Source: an uncultured Bacteroidales bacterium (lineage in GTDB: Bacteria; Bacteroidota; Bacteroidia; Bacteroidales; UBA932). From it: DNA of 62,411 nt. The DNA lies in NCBI GenBank assembly GCA_934725015.1, contig CAKVAS010000017.1:1-62411 (forward strand), in the 5' to 3' direction. Shown in pieces: positions 25,260-35,843 of this stretch (position 1 is its first letter; every line of letters begins with the position of its first letter). Below the pieces are notes generated by a model. That model worked only from the letters and a program-made list of their open reading frames with translations, did no database searches and had not been told where the DNA came from. Position numbers and translations under genes: made by a program.

Positions 25260-28200
25260 ATGAAGCGAAAAATCACCTCATTCATCTGTCTTTCGCTCGG
25301 CCTGCTGGCCTTTGCGACGAATGTTTCCGCCAAGGACGTGACCGAACCGTGGAAAGACCCGGACGTGTCCGGAATCAACCGTCTGCCGATGACGACGACT
25401 TTCGAGACGGACGGGCTCAAGCTCAGCCTGAGCGGTCTCTGGAAATTCAATTTCAACACCGACCTGCATGCGCGTCCGACCGATTTCTACAAGGTAGGCT
25501 ACGATGACTCGCAGTGGGGCACGATGCCGGTTCCGGGACTTTGGGACGTGAACGGCTGGTGCGACCCGATTTATGTGAACATTCCCTACCCTTGGGACGG
25601 CCACGCTCCATACACCCCTCCGATTGTTCCGGACGAGCACAACTATGTGGGACAGTACCGCCACAGCTTCCTCCTCGGCGACGAGTGGAAGGGACAGGAC
25701 ATCATCCTGCACATCGGCTCGGCGACGTCAAACGTCCGCGTGTGGGTGAACGGCAAGGAGGTCGGCTACAGCGAGGACTCCAAGCTTGAGGCCCGCTTCG
25801 ACATCACCAAGTTCGTCAAGACGGGCGAGAACAGCATCGCGCTGGAGGTTTTCCGCTGGTGCGACGGAACTTATGTCGAGTGCCAGGACTTCTGGAGGCT
25901 CGGCGGAATCGCCCGTGACGTCTATGTTTTCTCGAAGGCTAAGAAGCGCGTGGAGAACATCCGGGTGAACGGCGCTGCCGACGGCCGCTACAGCATTTGG
26001 GCGGAGACGACCCCGGGCGTGGCTAAGGTACGCTGGCAGATTGTCGATGGTGACGGCGCGATTTCCGCATCCGGTGACGCAGCCGTGAACTCCAGGGCCA
26101 AGTCTGAGAACGGGCTGCCGACGGTTAGCGTCGAGGGCGGACTCGCCTCTGCGCGGCTCTGGACTGCGGAGACCCCGAACCTCTACACGCTGGAGATGAT
26201 CGCGCTTGACAAGAAGGGTGTGGAGACCCAGACCGCCTCGCTCAAGTTCGGCTTCAGGACAGTTGAAATCAAGGGCGGACAGCTGCTCGTGAACGGTCAG
26301 CCGATTCTCATCAAGGGCGTGAACCGCCACGAGATGAACGCCTACAAGGGCTATCTAGTGTCTCCGGCCGACATGGAGAGGGACATCCTCATCATGAAGC
26401 AGCTTAACTTCAACGCGGTGCGCACCTGCCACTATCCGGACGACCCGCTCTGGTACGACCTCTGCGACAAGTACGGACTCTACGTCGTCGATGAGGCGAA
26501 TGTCGAGGGACACGGCATGGGCTACGGCGACAAGGCTCTTGCCAAGAACCCTGACTACAACAAGACCATCGTCGAGAGGGGGCAGCGCATGGTTCTTCGC
26601 GACTACAACCATCCTTGCGTCATCATCTGGAGCCTCGGCAACGAGACCGGATACGGGAAGAATTTTGCCGACTCCTACGCGTGGATGAAGGGCTTTGACT
26701 CCACCCGTCCGGTGCAGTATGAGCAGGCTGTATATGAGCCTGACAGCAAGGGCACGGACATCGTGTGCCCGATGTACTGGTGGTATGACCGCTGCGAGAA
26801 ATATCTCCAGTCGAATCCGAGCAAGCCGCTGATTCAGTGCGAGTACGCCCACGCCATGGGCAACTCCCTCGGCGGATTCAAGGAGTACTGGGACCTCATC
26901 CGCAAGTATCCTCACTATCAGGGAGGCTTCATCTGGGATTTCGTGGACCAGGCTCTCAAGTGGCCGGTCGATGCCTCGAAATACGGCACGGACCACATCT
27001 TCGCGTTCGGCGGTGACTTCAACGACTACGACCCGACCAACGACTCCTTCAACTGCAATGGTGTCATAGCCGCTGACCGCAGCCTGCACCCGCACGCCTA
27101 CGAGGCCGCCTACCAGCAGCGCAGCATACACACCACGGCCGCTCCTGAAGCCGCCCTTGACGGCAGGGTGAGCGTCTTCAACGAGAACTTCTTCATAGAC
27201 CTCTCCCGCTACGCCCTCGTCTGGACTGTCGAGTGCGACGGCGAGGCAGTGCTCTCCGGCCAGGCTCCGGAGCCTCTCGGCATAGCGCCTCAGTCGGCCG
27301 GCACGGTTGTGCTCGGCTACAGCGCCGACGACGTGCTTGAAGCCTGCGGGGGCTCCCTTGACGGGCACGACATCTATCTGAACGTCAGCTATCAGCTCCG
27401 CAGAAAGGACGGCATCCTGCCTGCCGGCAGCGAGGTGGCCTACGACCAGATTTGCCTCTCGGCCGCCCCTGATGCCGCATATATCCCTGAAATCCACACT
27501 TTCCAGATCGCTGACGGCGAAAGCACCGTCTCGTTCTACGGAATCATGCCTTACGAGGGCGTGCTCGCGGAGCGTTCCGATGTATGGAAGGCTACCTTCG
27601 ACAAGGAGACGGGAGCGCTCGTAGGCTACACTCTCAATGACAGGCCGCTTCTCAGCCAGCCTCTTGAGCCGTGCCTGTGGCGCGCCGCAACTGAGAACGA
27701 CCTCGGAGCGAACTATCGGGGAGGCAAGCTGCCGGAGGGACAGAAACTTTGGAGGGACGCCGGGTACAAGGCCGCATCGTTCGGCTTTGAGGACAAGGGC
27801 GATTTCGTGCAGGTCGTGACTGAATATGCTCAGCTCGGGGACTTCGCGAAGATAGTTGTCACCTATGATATATACGGGGACGGCTCCATCGCGGTGAGCG
27901 AGTCCCTCAATGATGCCGGCAAGCTCTCCGAGGCTCCTCTTCTGGGCCGCTTCGGAATGCGTCTCGCGATGCCTGGCGACTTCTCGAACATCGAGTTCTT
28001 CGGCAAGGGACCTTTCGAAAACTACTCCGACCGCAACTCCGCCGCTCTCATTGGTCTCTATTCCCAGAGGGTCGAGGATCAGTACCACTACGGCTATGTC
28101 CGCCCTCAGGAGTCCGGCACAAAGACGGCTCTCAAGTGGTTCCGCGTCCTGAACGACAACGGCACCGGCATCGAGATTTCGTCCGACGCTCCTTTCTCGG

Positions 28201-28445
28201 CCTCGGCTCTTCCGTTCTCGACGGAGCAGATTGACCTTCTCAAGAGCGGCACGCGCCACTCCCTGAAGCTCAAGGCCCTCGCCTTCGAGAATCAGCGATC
28301 CAACGGCCAGACCTTCGTGAATTTCGACCTTGTCCAGATGGGACTGGGCTGCATTGACTCCTGGGCCGCCCTCCCTCGCGAGGAGTACCGTGTCAAGCCT
28401 CACGAGATGACCTTCAGCTACACTCTCCGACCTGTCGAGAACTGA
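25260..28445 (+). CDS. Secreted GH2 beta-galactosidase (LacZ type)
   Basis: A 1061-residue glycoside hydrolase of family 2 with a signal peptide ending near residue 24, sugar-binding and immunoglobulin-like domains (about 40-330), the TIM barrel (about 335-630) and the C-terminal beta-galactosidase small-chain domain (about 780-1055). The acid/base Glu is E462 in WSLGNETGYG and the nucleophile E528 in CEYAHAMGNS. The length is that of LacZ plus a leader. It acts in the periplasm or at the cell surface on terminal beta-galactosides. It is monocistronic or cotranscribed with the GNAT gene 33 bp downstream. Confidence 0.93.
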   Translation: MKRKITSFICLSLGLLAFATNVSAKDVTEPWKDPDVSGINRLPMTTTFETDGLKLSLSGLWKFNFNTDLHARPTDFYKVGYDDSQWGTMPVPGLWDVNGWCDPIYVNIPYPWDGHAPYTPPIVPDEHNYVGQYRHSFLLGDEWKGQDIILHIGSATSNVRVWVNGKEVGYSEDSKLEARFDITKFVKTGENSIALEVFRWCDGTYVECQDFWRLGGIARDVYVFSKAKKRVENIRVNGAADGRYSIWAETTPGVAKVRWQIVDGDGAISASGDAAVNSRAKSENGLPTVSVEGGLASARLWTAETPNLYTLEMIALDKKGVETQTASLKFGFRTVEIKGGQLLVNGQPILIKGVNRHEMNAYKGYLVSPADMERDILIMKQLNFNAVRTCHYPDDPLWYDLCDKYGLYVVDEANVEGHGMGYGDKALAKNPDYNKTIVERGQRMVLRDYNHPCVIIWSLGNETGYGKNFADSYAWMKGFDSTRPVQYEQAVYEPDSKGTDIVCPMYWWYDRCEKYLQSNPSKPLIQCEYAHAMGNSLGGFKEYWDLIRKYPHYQGGFIWDFVDQALKWPVDASKYGTDHIFAFGGDFNDYDPTNDSFNCNGVIAADRSLHPHAYEAAYQQRSIHTTAAPEAALDGRVSVFNENFFIDLSRYALVWTVECDGEAVLSGQAPEPLGIAPQSAGTVVLGYSADDVLEACGGSLDGHDIYLNVSYQLRRKDGILPAGSEVAYDQICLSAAPDAAYIPEIHTFQIADGESTVSFYGIMPYEGVLAERSDVWKATFDKETGALVGYTLNDRPLLSQPLEPCLWRAATENDLGANYRGGKLPEGQKLWRDAGYKAASFGFEDKGDFVQVVTEYAQLGDFAKIVVTYDIYGDGSIAVSESLNDAGKLSEAPLLGRFGMRLAMPGDFSNIEFFGKGPFENYSDRNSAALIGLYSQRVEDQYHYGYVRPQESGTKTALKWFRVLNDNGTGIEISSDAPFSASALPFSTEQIDLLKSGTRHSLKLKALAFENQRSNGQTFVNFDLVQMGLGCIDSWAALPREEYRVKPHEMTFSYTLRPVEN

Positions 28446-28478
28446 GTGTTACGAGTGTTACCTATCATCCCGAACATA

Positions 28479-28916
28479 ATGGAAATAAGAAAACTCTCGG
28501 ATTCTTCGGAAAGGACAGTTGCCAGAATCAATGAACTTCTGGATATGCTGAATCCCGAGCATCCGCTGCTTTCACGCGAGAGGCTGGAGACTGTTCTGGC
28601 CTCTCCTGAAACGACGGTCTTTGTCGCGCTGTCCGATGACGGCTGCATTGCCGGTATGCTGTCTTTTCTTCGTTGCCGTTGCATATTCGGCGACAAGTTC
28701 TGGATTGAGGATGTCGTCGTTGATTCCGCCTACAGAGGGCATGGAATCGGCCGTCTTCTTGTAGAGGCGGCAAAGAACGAGGCGGTCTCGCTCGGAGGGC
28801 ACTGCATAGAACTGACATCCAATCCGTCCCGCCCTGCCGCGAGGAGACTCTACCTTTCGGCGGGTTTCGTCCCATATGAAACCGGCGTGTTCAAGTTTTA
28901 TCTGCAGAAAGTGTAG
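28479..28916 (+). CDS. GNAT-family N-acetyltransferase
   Basis: A 145-residue protein starting MEIRKLSD; the GTG at 28446 would add a poor extension. The acetyl-CoA-binding motif A is visible as DVVVDSAYRGHGIGRLL near residue 80, with the typical AARRLYLSAGF near the end. The substrate is unknown. It lies 33 bp after the GH2 gene. Confidence 0.88.
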   Translation: MEIRKLSDSSERTVARINELLDMLNPEHPLLSRERLETVLASPETTVFVALSDDGCIAGMLSFLRCRCIFGDKFWIEDVVVDSAYRGHGIGRLLVEAAKNEAVSLGGHCIELTSNPSRPAARRLYLSAGFVPYETGVFKFYLQKV

Positions 28917-28933
28917 TTTTCAGAAAAAACTGC

Positions 28934-28941
28934 TATATTTG
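28934..28941 (+). promoter_or_regulatory. -7 box of utilization locus 1
   Basis: TATATTTG matches TAnnTTTG 38 bp before the GH36-like start. I see no TTTG at the -33 position, as is common for promoters that need an activator. Confidence 0.45.
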
Positions 28942-28979
28942 TGCCTGCAAACACGAAACTGATAACGGATTCTTATTCT

Positions 28980-31009
28980 ATGCGAAATAAAATGGCATGT
29001 GCTATAATGTTCATTGTCCTTGCCGCGTCATGCGGTAAGGACAATGTCGTTGTCAGCGGCGAGGCAAGTCTCACGGTTGCTGAAGATATGGCATATTCCC
29101 TATCATTCGGAGACATCCGGGACATAATATTTCGCGACAGATTAGTCACTGACAACGGTGATTTCGGCAGTTTCGCGCTCCGGAGTTCTTCGTGTGAATC
29201 CGTTTCCTGTGGCAAGATTGTCCGTGTGGAGGGAATGTCTTCCAAAAAATTGACGGGGGGGGGAGACTTCTAAAGATTCAGGAAATAGAATGTCGTGATT
29301 CGCTTCCCGAGCTCTTTATCTTCCGTACAGCCTATGTAAACAATTCGTCGGAAACCATAGAGGTTCTGGCGTGGGAGAATGCGTCGCACGGAATGGAGTC
29401 CGGTGAACTGTGGTCGTTCCAGCCGAGTTCTACTGCGGAGCGCTCGGACTGGTGCCTTCCTGTCCCAAGCGGCTTCTATAGGCGAAACTATCTCGGAATG
29501 AACAACACCGACTACGGCGGGGGCATTCCGATGACATATTTGTGGAACCGTGACTTCGGTGTCGCGACGGGACTCGACGAAAAGGCGCTTCGTCTTGTGT
29601 CAATGCCTGTGGAGCGGCCTTCCGGAAGTGACGTCACCACTTCTTCCGTCAGATTTGATTTCCCCGGGCGCGTGGCTTTCGAGCCGGGCGATACTCTCCG
29701 GACATATTCCACATACATATCCGTACATCGCGGTGACTTCTTCAACGCTCTGCGGCGCTATTCCGAAATGATGGTTTCGGAAGGCTTTTCCTTTGCCCCG
29801 TCCGAACCGGAGGCATACGAGCCGGTGTGGTGCGCATGGGGGTATGAGCGGACATTCACTCCTGAGCAGGTGATTGCCACGCTCCCGAAAGTGAAGGAAC
29901 TCGGATTCAAATGGGTGGATGTGGATGACGGCTATCAGAGCGCGGAGGGCGACTGGAACGTAAGGAAAGGATTCGGCGGCGGAGAGGAGGCTATGAGAAG
30001 GATTTCCGACGCCGTCCATTCATTCGGCCTCAAGGCAAAGCTCTGGTATGCCCCTCTTGCCGCCGACCCCGGCACCGAGGTTCTCCGCAGTCACCCGCAG
30101 ACCCTTCTCCGGACATTTGAGGGCGCTCCTGAATACATAACATGGTGGGACAGCTGGTATCTGTCTCCGGTCAATCCCTACACCATGTCATTCACCGACG
30201 GGGTTGTGGATATGTTCATAAGGGACTGGAACTTTGACGGGTTGAAGCTTGACGGACAGCATCTTAACTGCTGTATGCCGGATTATAATCCGTACAGCGG
30301 TCTCAATGAGCCGGAGGAGGCCGTGGAACGTATGCCGGAGTTCTTCGGAAACATATATGAAAGGGTCCGTTCCGTGAAGCCGGAAGCCGTCATCCAGCTA
30401 TGCCCATGCGGCTGTGCGATAAATTTCTACCACCTTCGGCACTTCAATCAGGCCGTCGCATCCGACCCGACCTCAAGTGCGCAGGTCAGGATGAAGGCCA
30501 AGGCATACAGGGCGCTCAACAATGACCTTGCCTACTATGCCGATCATGTGGAACTTACGGACGGCGGCCTTGATTTCGCCAGCCAGTTCGGAGTGGGAGG
30601 AGTGCCGGGCAGCAAGTTCACTTGGCCCGCCGCCAATCCCGATGTTGCCGGGGACGGCTATCTTCTGACCCCGGAGAAGGAGGCTCTGCTGAAAAAATGG
30701 ATAGGATTGTACAACAGCATGATGCTGTCACGGGGACTCTATCTCAACTTGTATGATATGGCTTTCGACAAGCCGGAGGCGCATGTCATTGCCAAGGACG
30801 GGAATCTCTACTACGCATTCTATGCGGACCGGTGGAACGGCGCTCCGATAGAGCTGCGGGGACTTGAACCGGGCAAGAAGTATAAAGTGAGGGAATATGC
30901 GTCGGATGCGGGGGACAACAGCTTCATCGTCGATTCGTCCGACCCGTGGGTTCATCCGGAATTTGCCGGGAACTGGCTGGTGGAGGCGGTTCCGTGTGAC
31001 GGGGATTGA
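28980..31009 (+). pseudogene. GH36-like alpha-galactosidase lipoprotein, frame broken at a G9 tract
   Basis: The 5' frame starts with a lipoprotein leader (MRNKMACAIMFIVLAASC) and runs to a stop at 29273. The 3' frame is open from before 29264 to 31009 and carries the catalytic barrel: WVDVDDGYQSAEGDWN near the start and FDGLKLDGQH, whose KLD Asp fits the GH36 (clan GH-D) nucleophile. The frames meet at nine G at 29255-29263. Ten (or seven) G would join TGGG to RLLKIQEIE and give one 676-residue protein. The gene is therefore off in this sequence, through phase variation, mutation or sequencing error. It heads locus 1, 52 bp before susC. Confidence 0.8.
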
Positions 31010-31061
31010 CCTGCGGGAAACAACATTTACTCTGATGGTAACCAAATAACACAATATAATA

Positions 31062-34040
31062 ATGACTATGAATTCAATGCTTAGAGGACTGTTGGCATCG
31101 CTCATGATGATGTTCACGGTCAACATGGCGGCCCAGCAGTACACGGTGACCGGAAAGGTTACCGATGCCGACAGCGGGCAGCCTCTGGTAGGAGTCGCCG
31201 TCATAAGCTCCGACGGCGGCGGGGTCGTGACTGACGGAAACGGAAGCTGGGCGCTTTCCGCCTCCAAGGACGCGACGCTGACTTTCAACTCCCTCGGTTA
31301 TCTGGACGTCACGGAAAAAGTTGCCGGGCGTTCCGTCATTGACGTGAAGATGACCGTCGATTCCAAGACCCTTGATGAGGTCGTCGTTCTGGGCTACACC
31401 AGTCAGAAGAAGAACGAGCTTTCAAGTTCCGTGGTTTCCCTCACGCCGGAAAAGCTCAATGACGTGACCACCTCCGACCTCGGAAACCTCCTTCAGGGCA
31501 AGGTTGCCGGACTGCTCGTGATGAACTCTTCGGGACAGCCGGGCACGGACGCGGACATACGCATAAGGGGCACGGGCTCCATTTCAGCGGGAGCGGCTCC
31601 CCTGTATGTCGTTGACGGCATCGCGGGAGGCTCGTTCAACCCGAACGACGTCGAGAGCCTCACCGTCCTCAAGGATGCTTCAGCGACGGCTCTCTACGGC
31701 GCGGCGGCCGCAGGCGGTGTCATCGTCGTCACGACCAAGTCCGCAAAGAGCGACAAGACAACCGTTTCCCTCAAGGCTTCCGGCGGCGTCAAGCGCGCCC
31801 TCACCGGACGCTTCCACCCGATGAACTCGGAAGAACTCTACTATTTCCAGAAGGAGATTTACTCGAAGAGCATGTTCAAGACCCTCCGGCCGAAGAGCCT
31901 TCTCGATCAGGACTTCGACTGGATGGACGCCGCCTTCCGCACGGGTTCAGTTCAGGACTACTATGTGTCCGCCGCTGGCCGTGCCGGCAAGCTCAACTAT
32001 TTCGCCGGAATAAGCTACTATGACGAGAAGGGAACTCTCATCAACACCGGCTACAGGAAAGGTTCCGCGAGGGTTAACCTCTCCGCCCCTCTGGCGAAGA
32101 ACCTCAAGCTGGACCTGCGGCTGAACTACAACAGGACCGCGACGCAGCAGGCCTCGTCCTATGTCACCCTTGAGGGCGCGTACCGCAATCTCCCGTGGGA
32201 TAATCCGTACAACGAGGAGACGGGCGAAATCCTGTATGTTGACAGTAAGGTGCGTTCCGACAACGGCAAGCCGTGGTACTCGCACGACCCGTACAATTTC
32301 CTGCATAACGAGCAGTACAACTACGCGAAATCTACTGGAGAGGACATAAATGCCGACCTCCAGCTTACATGGAATATCCTCGACTGGCTCATCTTCACCA
32401 CCACCAACAGGTTCAGCTCGTCGAACTGGACATACGATGAGTTCATTGACCCGCGCACCAAGTCTCCTTCCTACAGCAACGGCTACATCTACAACAGCTT
32501 CGGAAAGAGCGCAAGCTTCGGCACGACCAACCTTCTCAAGGCGGCGAAGGATTTCGGCGGACACAGCGTGAACGGGGTCATAGGAATTGAGTACGGACAG
32601 GGAAACAACCGCAGGATGTGGGCTTCCGGCACGGATATGCCGAACGGACAGGCCTCTCTGAGCAATGCCGTGATGTTTGAAAACGGAGGCTATGACTACC
32701 GCAACCGCTCGTGGGCGGCACTTGCACAGGCTCAGTATTCCTACCTCGGGAGATACATCGTCACCGGCTCCGTACGTTATGACCGCACGTCCCGCTTCGC
32801 TCCCAAGGCGAGGGGAGGATGGTTCCCGGGAGTTTCCGCCGCATGGCTCATAAATAAGGAGAACTGGATGCAGAATCAGAATGTCGTGTCCCTGCTTAAG
32901 CTCAGGGGCGGATATGGAAAGACCGGAAACGACTCCATAGAGAACTTCCTCTGGCAGGATGCCTACAAGCTCTCCGCGCAGTATCAGGGCGTTGTCGCGG
33001 CGGTGCTTGAGAGACAGCAGAATCCGCACCTCGGATGGGAGGAGGCCTATATGGCAAGCCTCGGACTTGACGTCAGCTTCACTCCGGGCATAAACGTGAC
33101 TCTCGACCTCTATGACACGAAGAACACTAACCTGCTTCTCGCAGTTCCTCAGGCCACTTCCACAGGATTCTTTGAGTTCATGGACAATGTCGGGACCGTC
33201 AACAACAGGGGCGTCGAGCTTGCCGTGGATGCCGACATATTCAAAAAGCGCGACTTCGGCTGGAATCTCGGCTTCAACATCGGCTTCAACAAGAACACTG
33301 TCAGGAAGCTTCCTAACGGCGAGTTCCTTCAGAAAATGTCGTCCGGACTTTCGCAGCAGGTTAAGGAAGGGCAGGACATCTATTCGTGGTATATGCCTAA
33401 GTGGCTCGGAGTGAATCCGGAAAACGGCGACCCTCAGTGGGAGGTAGTCGGCGAGGACGGGTCAAGGACGGCGACGAACGACTACAAGTCGGCCACCTTC
33501 CAGGTCGTCGGCAAGGCTTCTCCTCTGTTTCAGGGCGGTCTCAATACAATGCTGCGCTACAAGGGCTTCTCGCTTTCGGCGAATGCGGCCTTCGTCTATG
33601 GCAACAAGGTGTTCAACGCGGCCCGCATCACCATGGACTCCGACGGCGCCTATACTGACTATAACATGATGTCCATTGACAACGGCCTTGGCTGGTCGCG
33701 CTGGGAGAACCCGGGCGACAATGCCACCCATCCGAAGCCGGCTCTCAACGGCAACAAGTCCGCTCACGGCGTTTCGTCCCGCTACCTTGAGGACGGCAGC
33801 TTCTTCCGCCTGAAAAACGTCACCTTCAGCTACAGCTTCCCTCAGAAGTGGATGAAGAAGATAAGGATGCAGGGAATAAGGCTCTATGTCGCGGCGGACA
33901 ACATCGCCACAATCTCGAAATTCTCCGGCATGGACCCTGAGGTCCGCCTCGAAAGCACGAGCTGGGAGCTTGCCGGCACATATTCCACCAACTATCCGGT
34001 TCCGTTCTCCGTTGTCGGGGGAATTGAAATCACATTCTAA
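31062..34040 (+). CDS. SusC/RagA-type TonB-dependent outer-membrane transporter, locus 1
   Basis: A 992-residue protein with a signal peptide (to about residue 24), a carboxypeptidase-regulatory-like domain (YTVTGKVTDADSGQPLVGV, about 26-100), a TonB-interacting LDEVVVLGY segment near residue 105, a plug domain (about 115-225) and a beta-barrel. It imports oligosaccharides bound by the SusD partner encoded 14 bp downstream. A second ATG two codons in is possible. No promoter is visible in the 52-bp gap, so transcription probably comes from the GH36 gene. Confidence 0.93.
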   Translation: MTMNSMLRGLLASLMMMFTVNMAAQQYTVTGKVTDADSGQPLVGVAVISSDGGGVVTDGNGSWALSASKDATLTFNSLGYLDVTEKVAGRSVIDVKMTVDSKTLDEVVVLGYTSQKKNELSSSVVSLTPEKLNDVTTSDLGNLLQGKVAGLLVMNSSGQPGTDADIRIRGTGSISAGAAPLYVVDGIAGGSFNPNDVESLTVLKDASATALYGAAAAGGVIVVTTKSAKSDKTTVSLKASGGVKRALTGRFHPMNSEELYYFQKEIYSKSMFKTLRPKSLLDQDFDWMDAAFRTGSVQDYYVSAAGRAGKLNYFAGISYYDEKGTLINTGYRKGSARVNLSAPLAKNLKLDLRLNYNRTATQQASSYVTLEGAYRNLPWDNPYNEETGEILYVDSKVRSDNGKPWYSHDPYNFLHNEQYNYAKSTGEDINADLQLTWNILDWLIFTTTNRFSSSNWTYDEFIDPRTKSPSYSNGYIYNSFGKSASFGTTNLLKAAKDFGGHSVNGVIGIEYGQGNNRRMWASGTDMPNGQASLSNAVMFENGGYDYRNRSWAALAQAQYSYLGRYIVTGSVRYDRTSRFAPKARGGWFPGVSAAWLINKENWMQNQNVVSLLKLRGGYGKTGNDSIENFLWQDAYKLSAQYQGVVAAVLERQQNPHLGWEEAYMASLGLDVSFTPGINVTLDLYDTKNTNLLLAVPQATSTGFFEFMDNVGTVNNRGVELAVDADIFKKRDFGWNLGFNIGFNKNTVRKLPNGEFLQKMSSGLSQQVKEGQDIYSWYMPKWLGVNPENGDPQWEVVGEDGSRTATNDYKSATFQVVGKASPLFQGGLNTMLRYKGFSLSANAAFVYGNKVFNAARITMDSDGAYTDYNMMSIDNGLGWSRWENPGDNATHPKPALNGNKSAHGVSSRYLEDGSFFRLKNVTFSYSFPQKWMKKIRMQGIRLYVAADNIATISKFSGMDPEVRLESTSWELAGTYSTNYPVPFSVVGGIEITF

Positions 34041-34054
34041 AGGAGGAAGAGAAA

Positions 34055-35797
34055 ATGAAAAAGATACTTTTGGCCGTAATGGCTCTGACCGGTCTCGTGT
34101 CCTGCACCATGGATTTCTACCGCTCCGACACGATGACCTCCAACAAGCTTAAGGAAGACCCCGGCGCCGCCGTCTATACCACGGACGGGAACTACTCCCT
34201 TTTCAAGGACGTGCTCATGTACAACAACTCCGAGTACTCCAACAACACCTATGTCCGTCACTGGTTTCAGATGACCGAGTTCCGGGGAGACAACATCTGT
34301 CTGTCAGGACGTACCGAGGACCCTCTCTATGAGGCAACGACCTACAGCGACAACCCTACGCTGTACAACCTGAGCTATTTCTGGTACCTTTCGTACAAGA
34401 TAATATACGGGGCAAACTCCAACATCGAGTCCATACGCGAAGGGGCATCGGTGGAGTCCGACCATATGCTCGGCGAGAACTACTGCATGAGGGCGCTCGC
34501 GCACCTGAACCTTTCCGTGCTCTATTCCCGCCCATACACAAGGGGCAAGGACAACCCCGGCGTGGTGCTCCGCACGTCAACCGACTGCTCGGTGACTGAA
34601 AGGGCCACGGTTGGGCAGGTGTATGAGCAGGTTGTGAGGGACCTGAAGAAAGCCGCCGAACTCATGAAGGCCGGCAGCCGCAGGGGGAATGCCGGATACA
34701 TAAGCTACGACACCGCGAGGGGACTTCTCACGAGGGCATATCTCTATATGGGCATGTATGACGAGTGCATAGAACTGGCGGGAGAGATGCTCGGGAGTGA
34801 CCCGGCGTCGCACCTCGATACCGATTTGGCCAATTATTTCATAAATGCCCGTGATTCCAAGGAAACTCTCTGGTGCGTGGGCAAGACCAAGACCGACAAG
34901 GGCTATGTTCCTAAGAGCCAGATCGGCTCGATGTATTATGACGGAGACGGCGCAGGCTGGGGCGAGGTCTATTATTCCGACCCTCTCATAGAACTCTACA
35001 ACCGCTTCCCGGAGGATCTGCGCTTCAAGGCATATTACAGCCAGCTTTCTCCTACGGATGACGGAAAGATGATGGTTCATTGGCCTCTCATCGATGAGGT
35101 GAACGCCTTTCGCGGGAATGTGGTCCTTCACGGACTGACGAAGGACGCCTCAAAGGAAACGGCTGAGAATACGGGATATTCCGTCACTTACGACGGGAAG
35201 AGCTACGACATCCTTCGCAAGGTTGTTGACGGCGGCACGGTGAACTACATAACCGGCTATACGACGGACGAGAAGGACAACGACGGCTTCACCGGGGGCA
35301 CGCGGGTCTATCTCCGTCCGAACGTGTCCGCCGGTGCCGGTGTCCGTCAGACCTATCCTAAGTATCTGATGTCCAAGTTTTCCGGTCAGGACGGTGACCC
35401 GATGCTGTCGTCTCCTGTTATGATTCGCTGGGCCGAGGTCATTCTGAACCGTGCGGAGGCCTATGCGCACAAGGGAAATGCGGATGCCGCGCTCAATGAC
35501 GTGAATGTCATAAGGAACAGGGCAGGACTTACGGGAGAGGCCGAGATGACGGCCTCGAACATGGCCGCAAGAGGGTATTCGGACGTGCTTGACGTAGTGC
35601 TCGACGAGCGTCGTCTCGAACTCTGCTTCGAGGGATTCCGCGCTTTCGACCTCTACAGGAACGGAAAGAGCATCGACCGCCGATATGCCGGGGTTCAGGA
35701 CTGGGAAATCCTCACTCCCGAACGGCTCGACAAGGACTATCCTTATTGCATCCCTTACGATGAGGTGTCCGTGAGCGGGATTGCAAACAACAAGTAA
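34055..35797 (+). CDS. SusD/RagB-type glycan-binding lipoprotein, locus 1
   Basis: A 580-residue lipoprotein (leader MKKILLAVMALTGLVSC, acylated Cys17) of the SusD family: helical TPR-like scaffold with RALAHLNLSVLYSRPYTRG near residue 150 and the C-terminal IRWAEVILNRAEAYAHKG and LDERRLELCFEGFRAFDLYR segments typical of RagB. It is the surface lid of the SusC transporter encoded just upstream. The sugar specificity cannot be read from sequence. Confidence 0.93.
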   Translation: MKKILLAVMALTGLVSCTMDFYRSDTMTSNKLKEDPGAAVYTTDGNYSLFKDVLMYNNSEYSNNTYVRHWFQMTEFRGDNICLSGRTEDPLYEATTYSDNPTLYNLSYFWYLSYKIIYGANSNIESIREGASVESDHMLGENYCMRALAHLNLSVLYSRPYTRGKDNPGVVLRTSTDCSVTERATVGQVYEQVVRDLKKAAELMKAGSRRGNAGYISYDTARGLLTRAYLYMGMYDECIELAGEMLGSDPASHLDTDLANYFINARDSKETLWCVGKTKTDKGYVPKSQIGSMYYDGDGAGWGEVYYSDPLIELYNRFPEDLRFKAYYSQLSPTDDGKMMVHWPLIDEVNAFRGNVVLHGLTKDASKETAENTGYSVTYDGKSYDILRKVVDGGTVNYITGYTTDEKDNDGFTGGTRVYLRPNVSAGAGVRQTYPKYLMSKFSGQDGDPMLSSPVMIRWAEVILNRAEAYAHKGNADAALNDVNVIRNRAGLTGEAEMTASNMAARGYSDVLDVVLDERRLELCFEGFRAFDLYRNGKSIDRRYAGVQDWEILTPERLDKDYPYCIPYDEVSVSGIANNK

Positions 35798-35843
35798 CTG
35801 AAGCAACTTATTTTTCTCACATTTCTTAAAAACACAAACAATT

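Noticed and set aside
26355..28403. 682-codon open frame on the strand opposite the GH2 gene
   Set aside because: It lies wholly within a clear GH2 gene and mirrors its codons; no domain is visible. Long antisense frames are common in GC-rich coding DNA. The same applies to 46289-47941, 55673-57265, 41734-43233 and 52547-54001, all on the minus strand.
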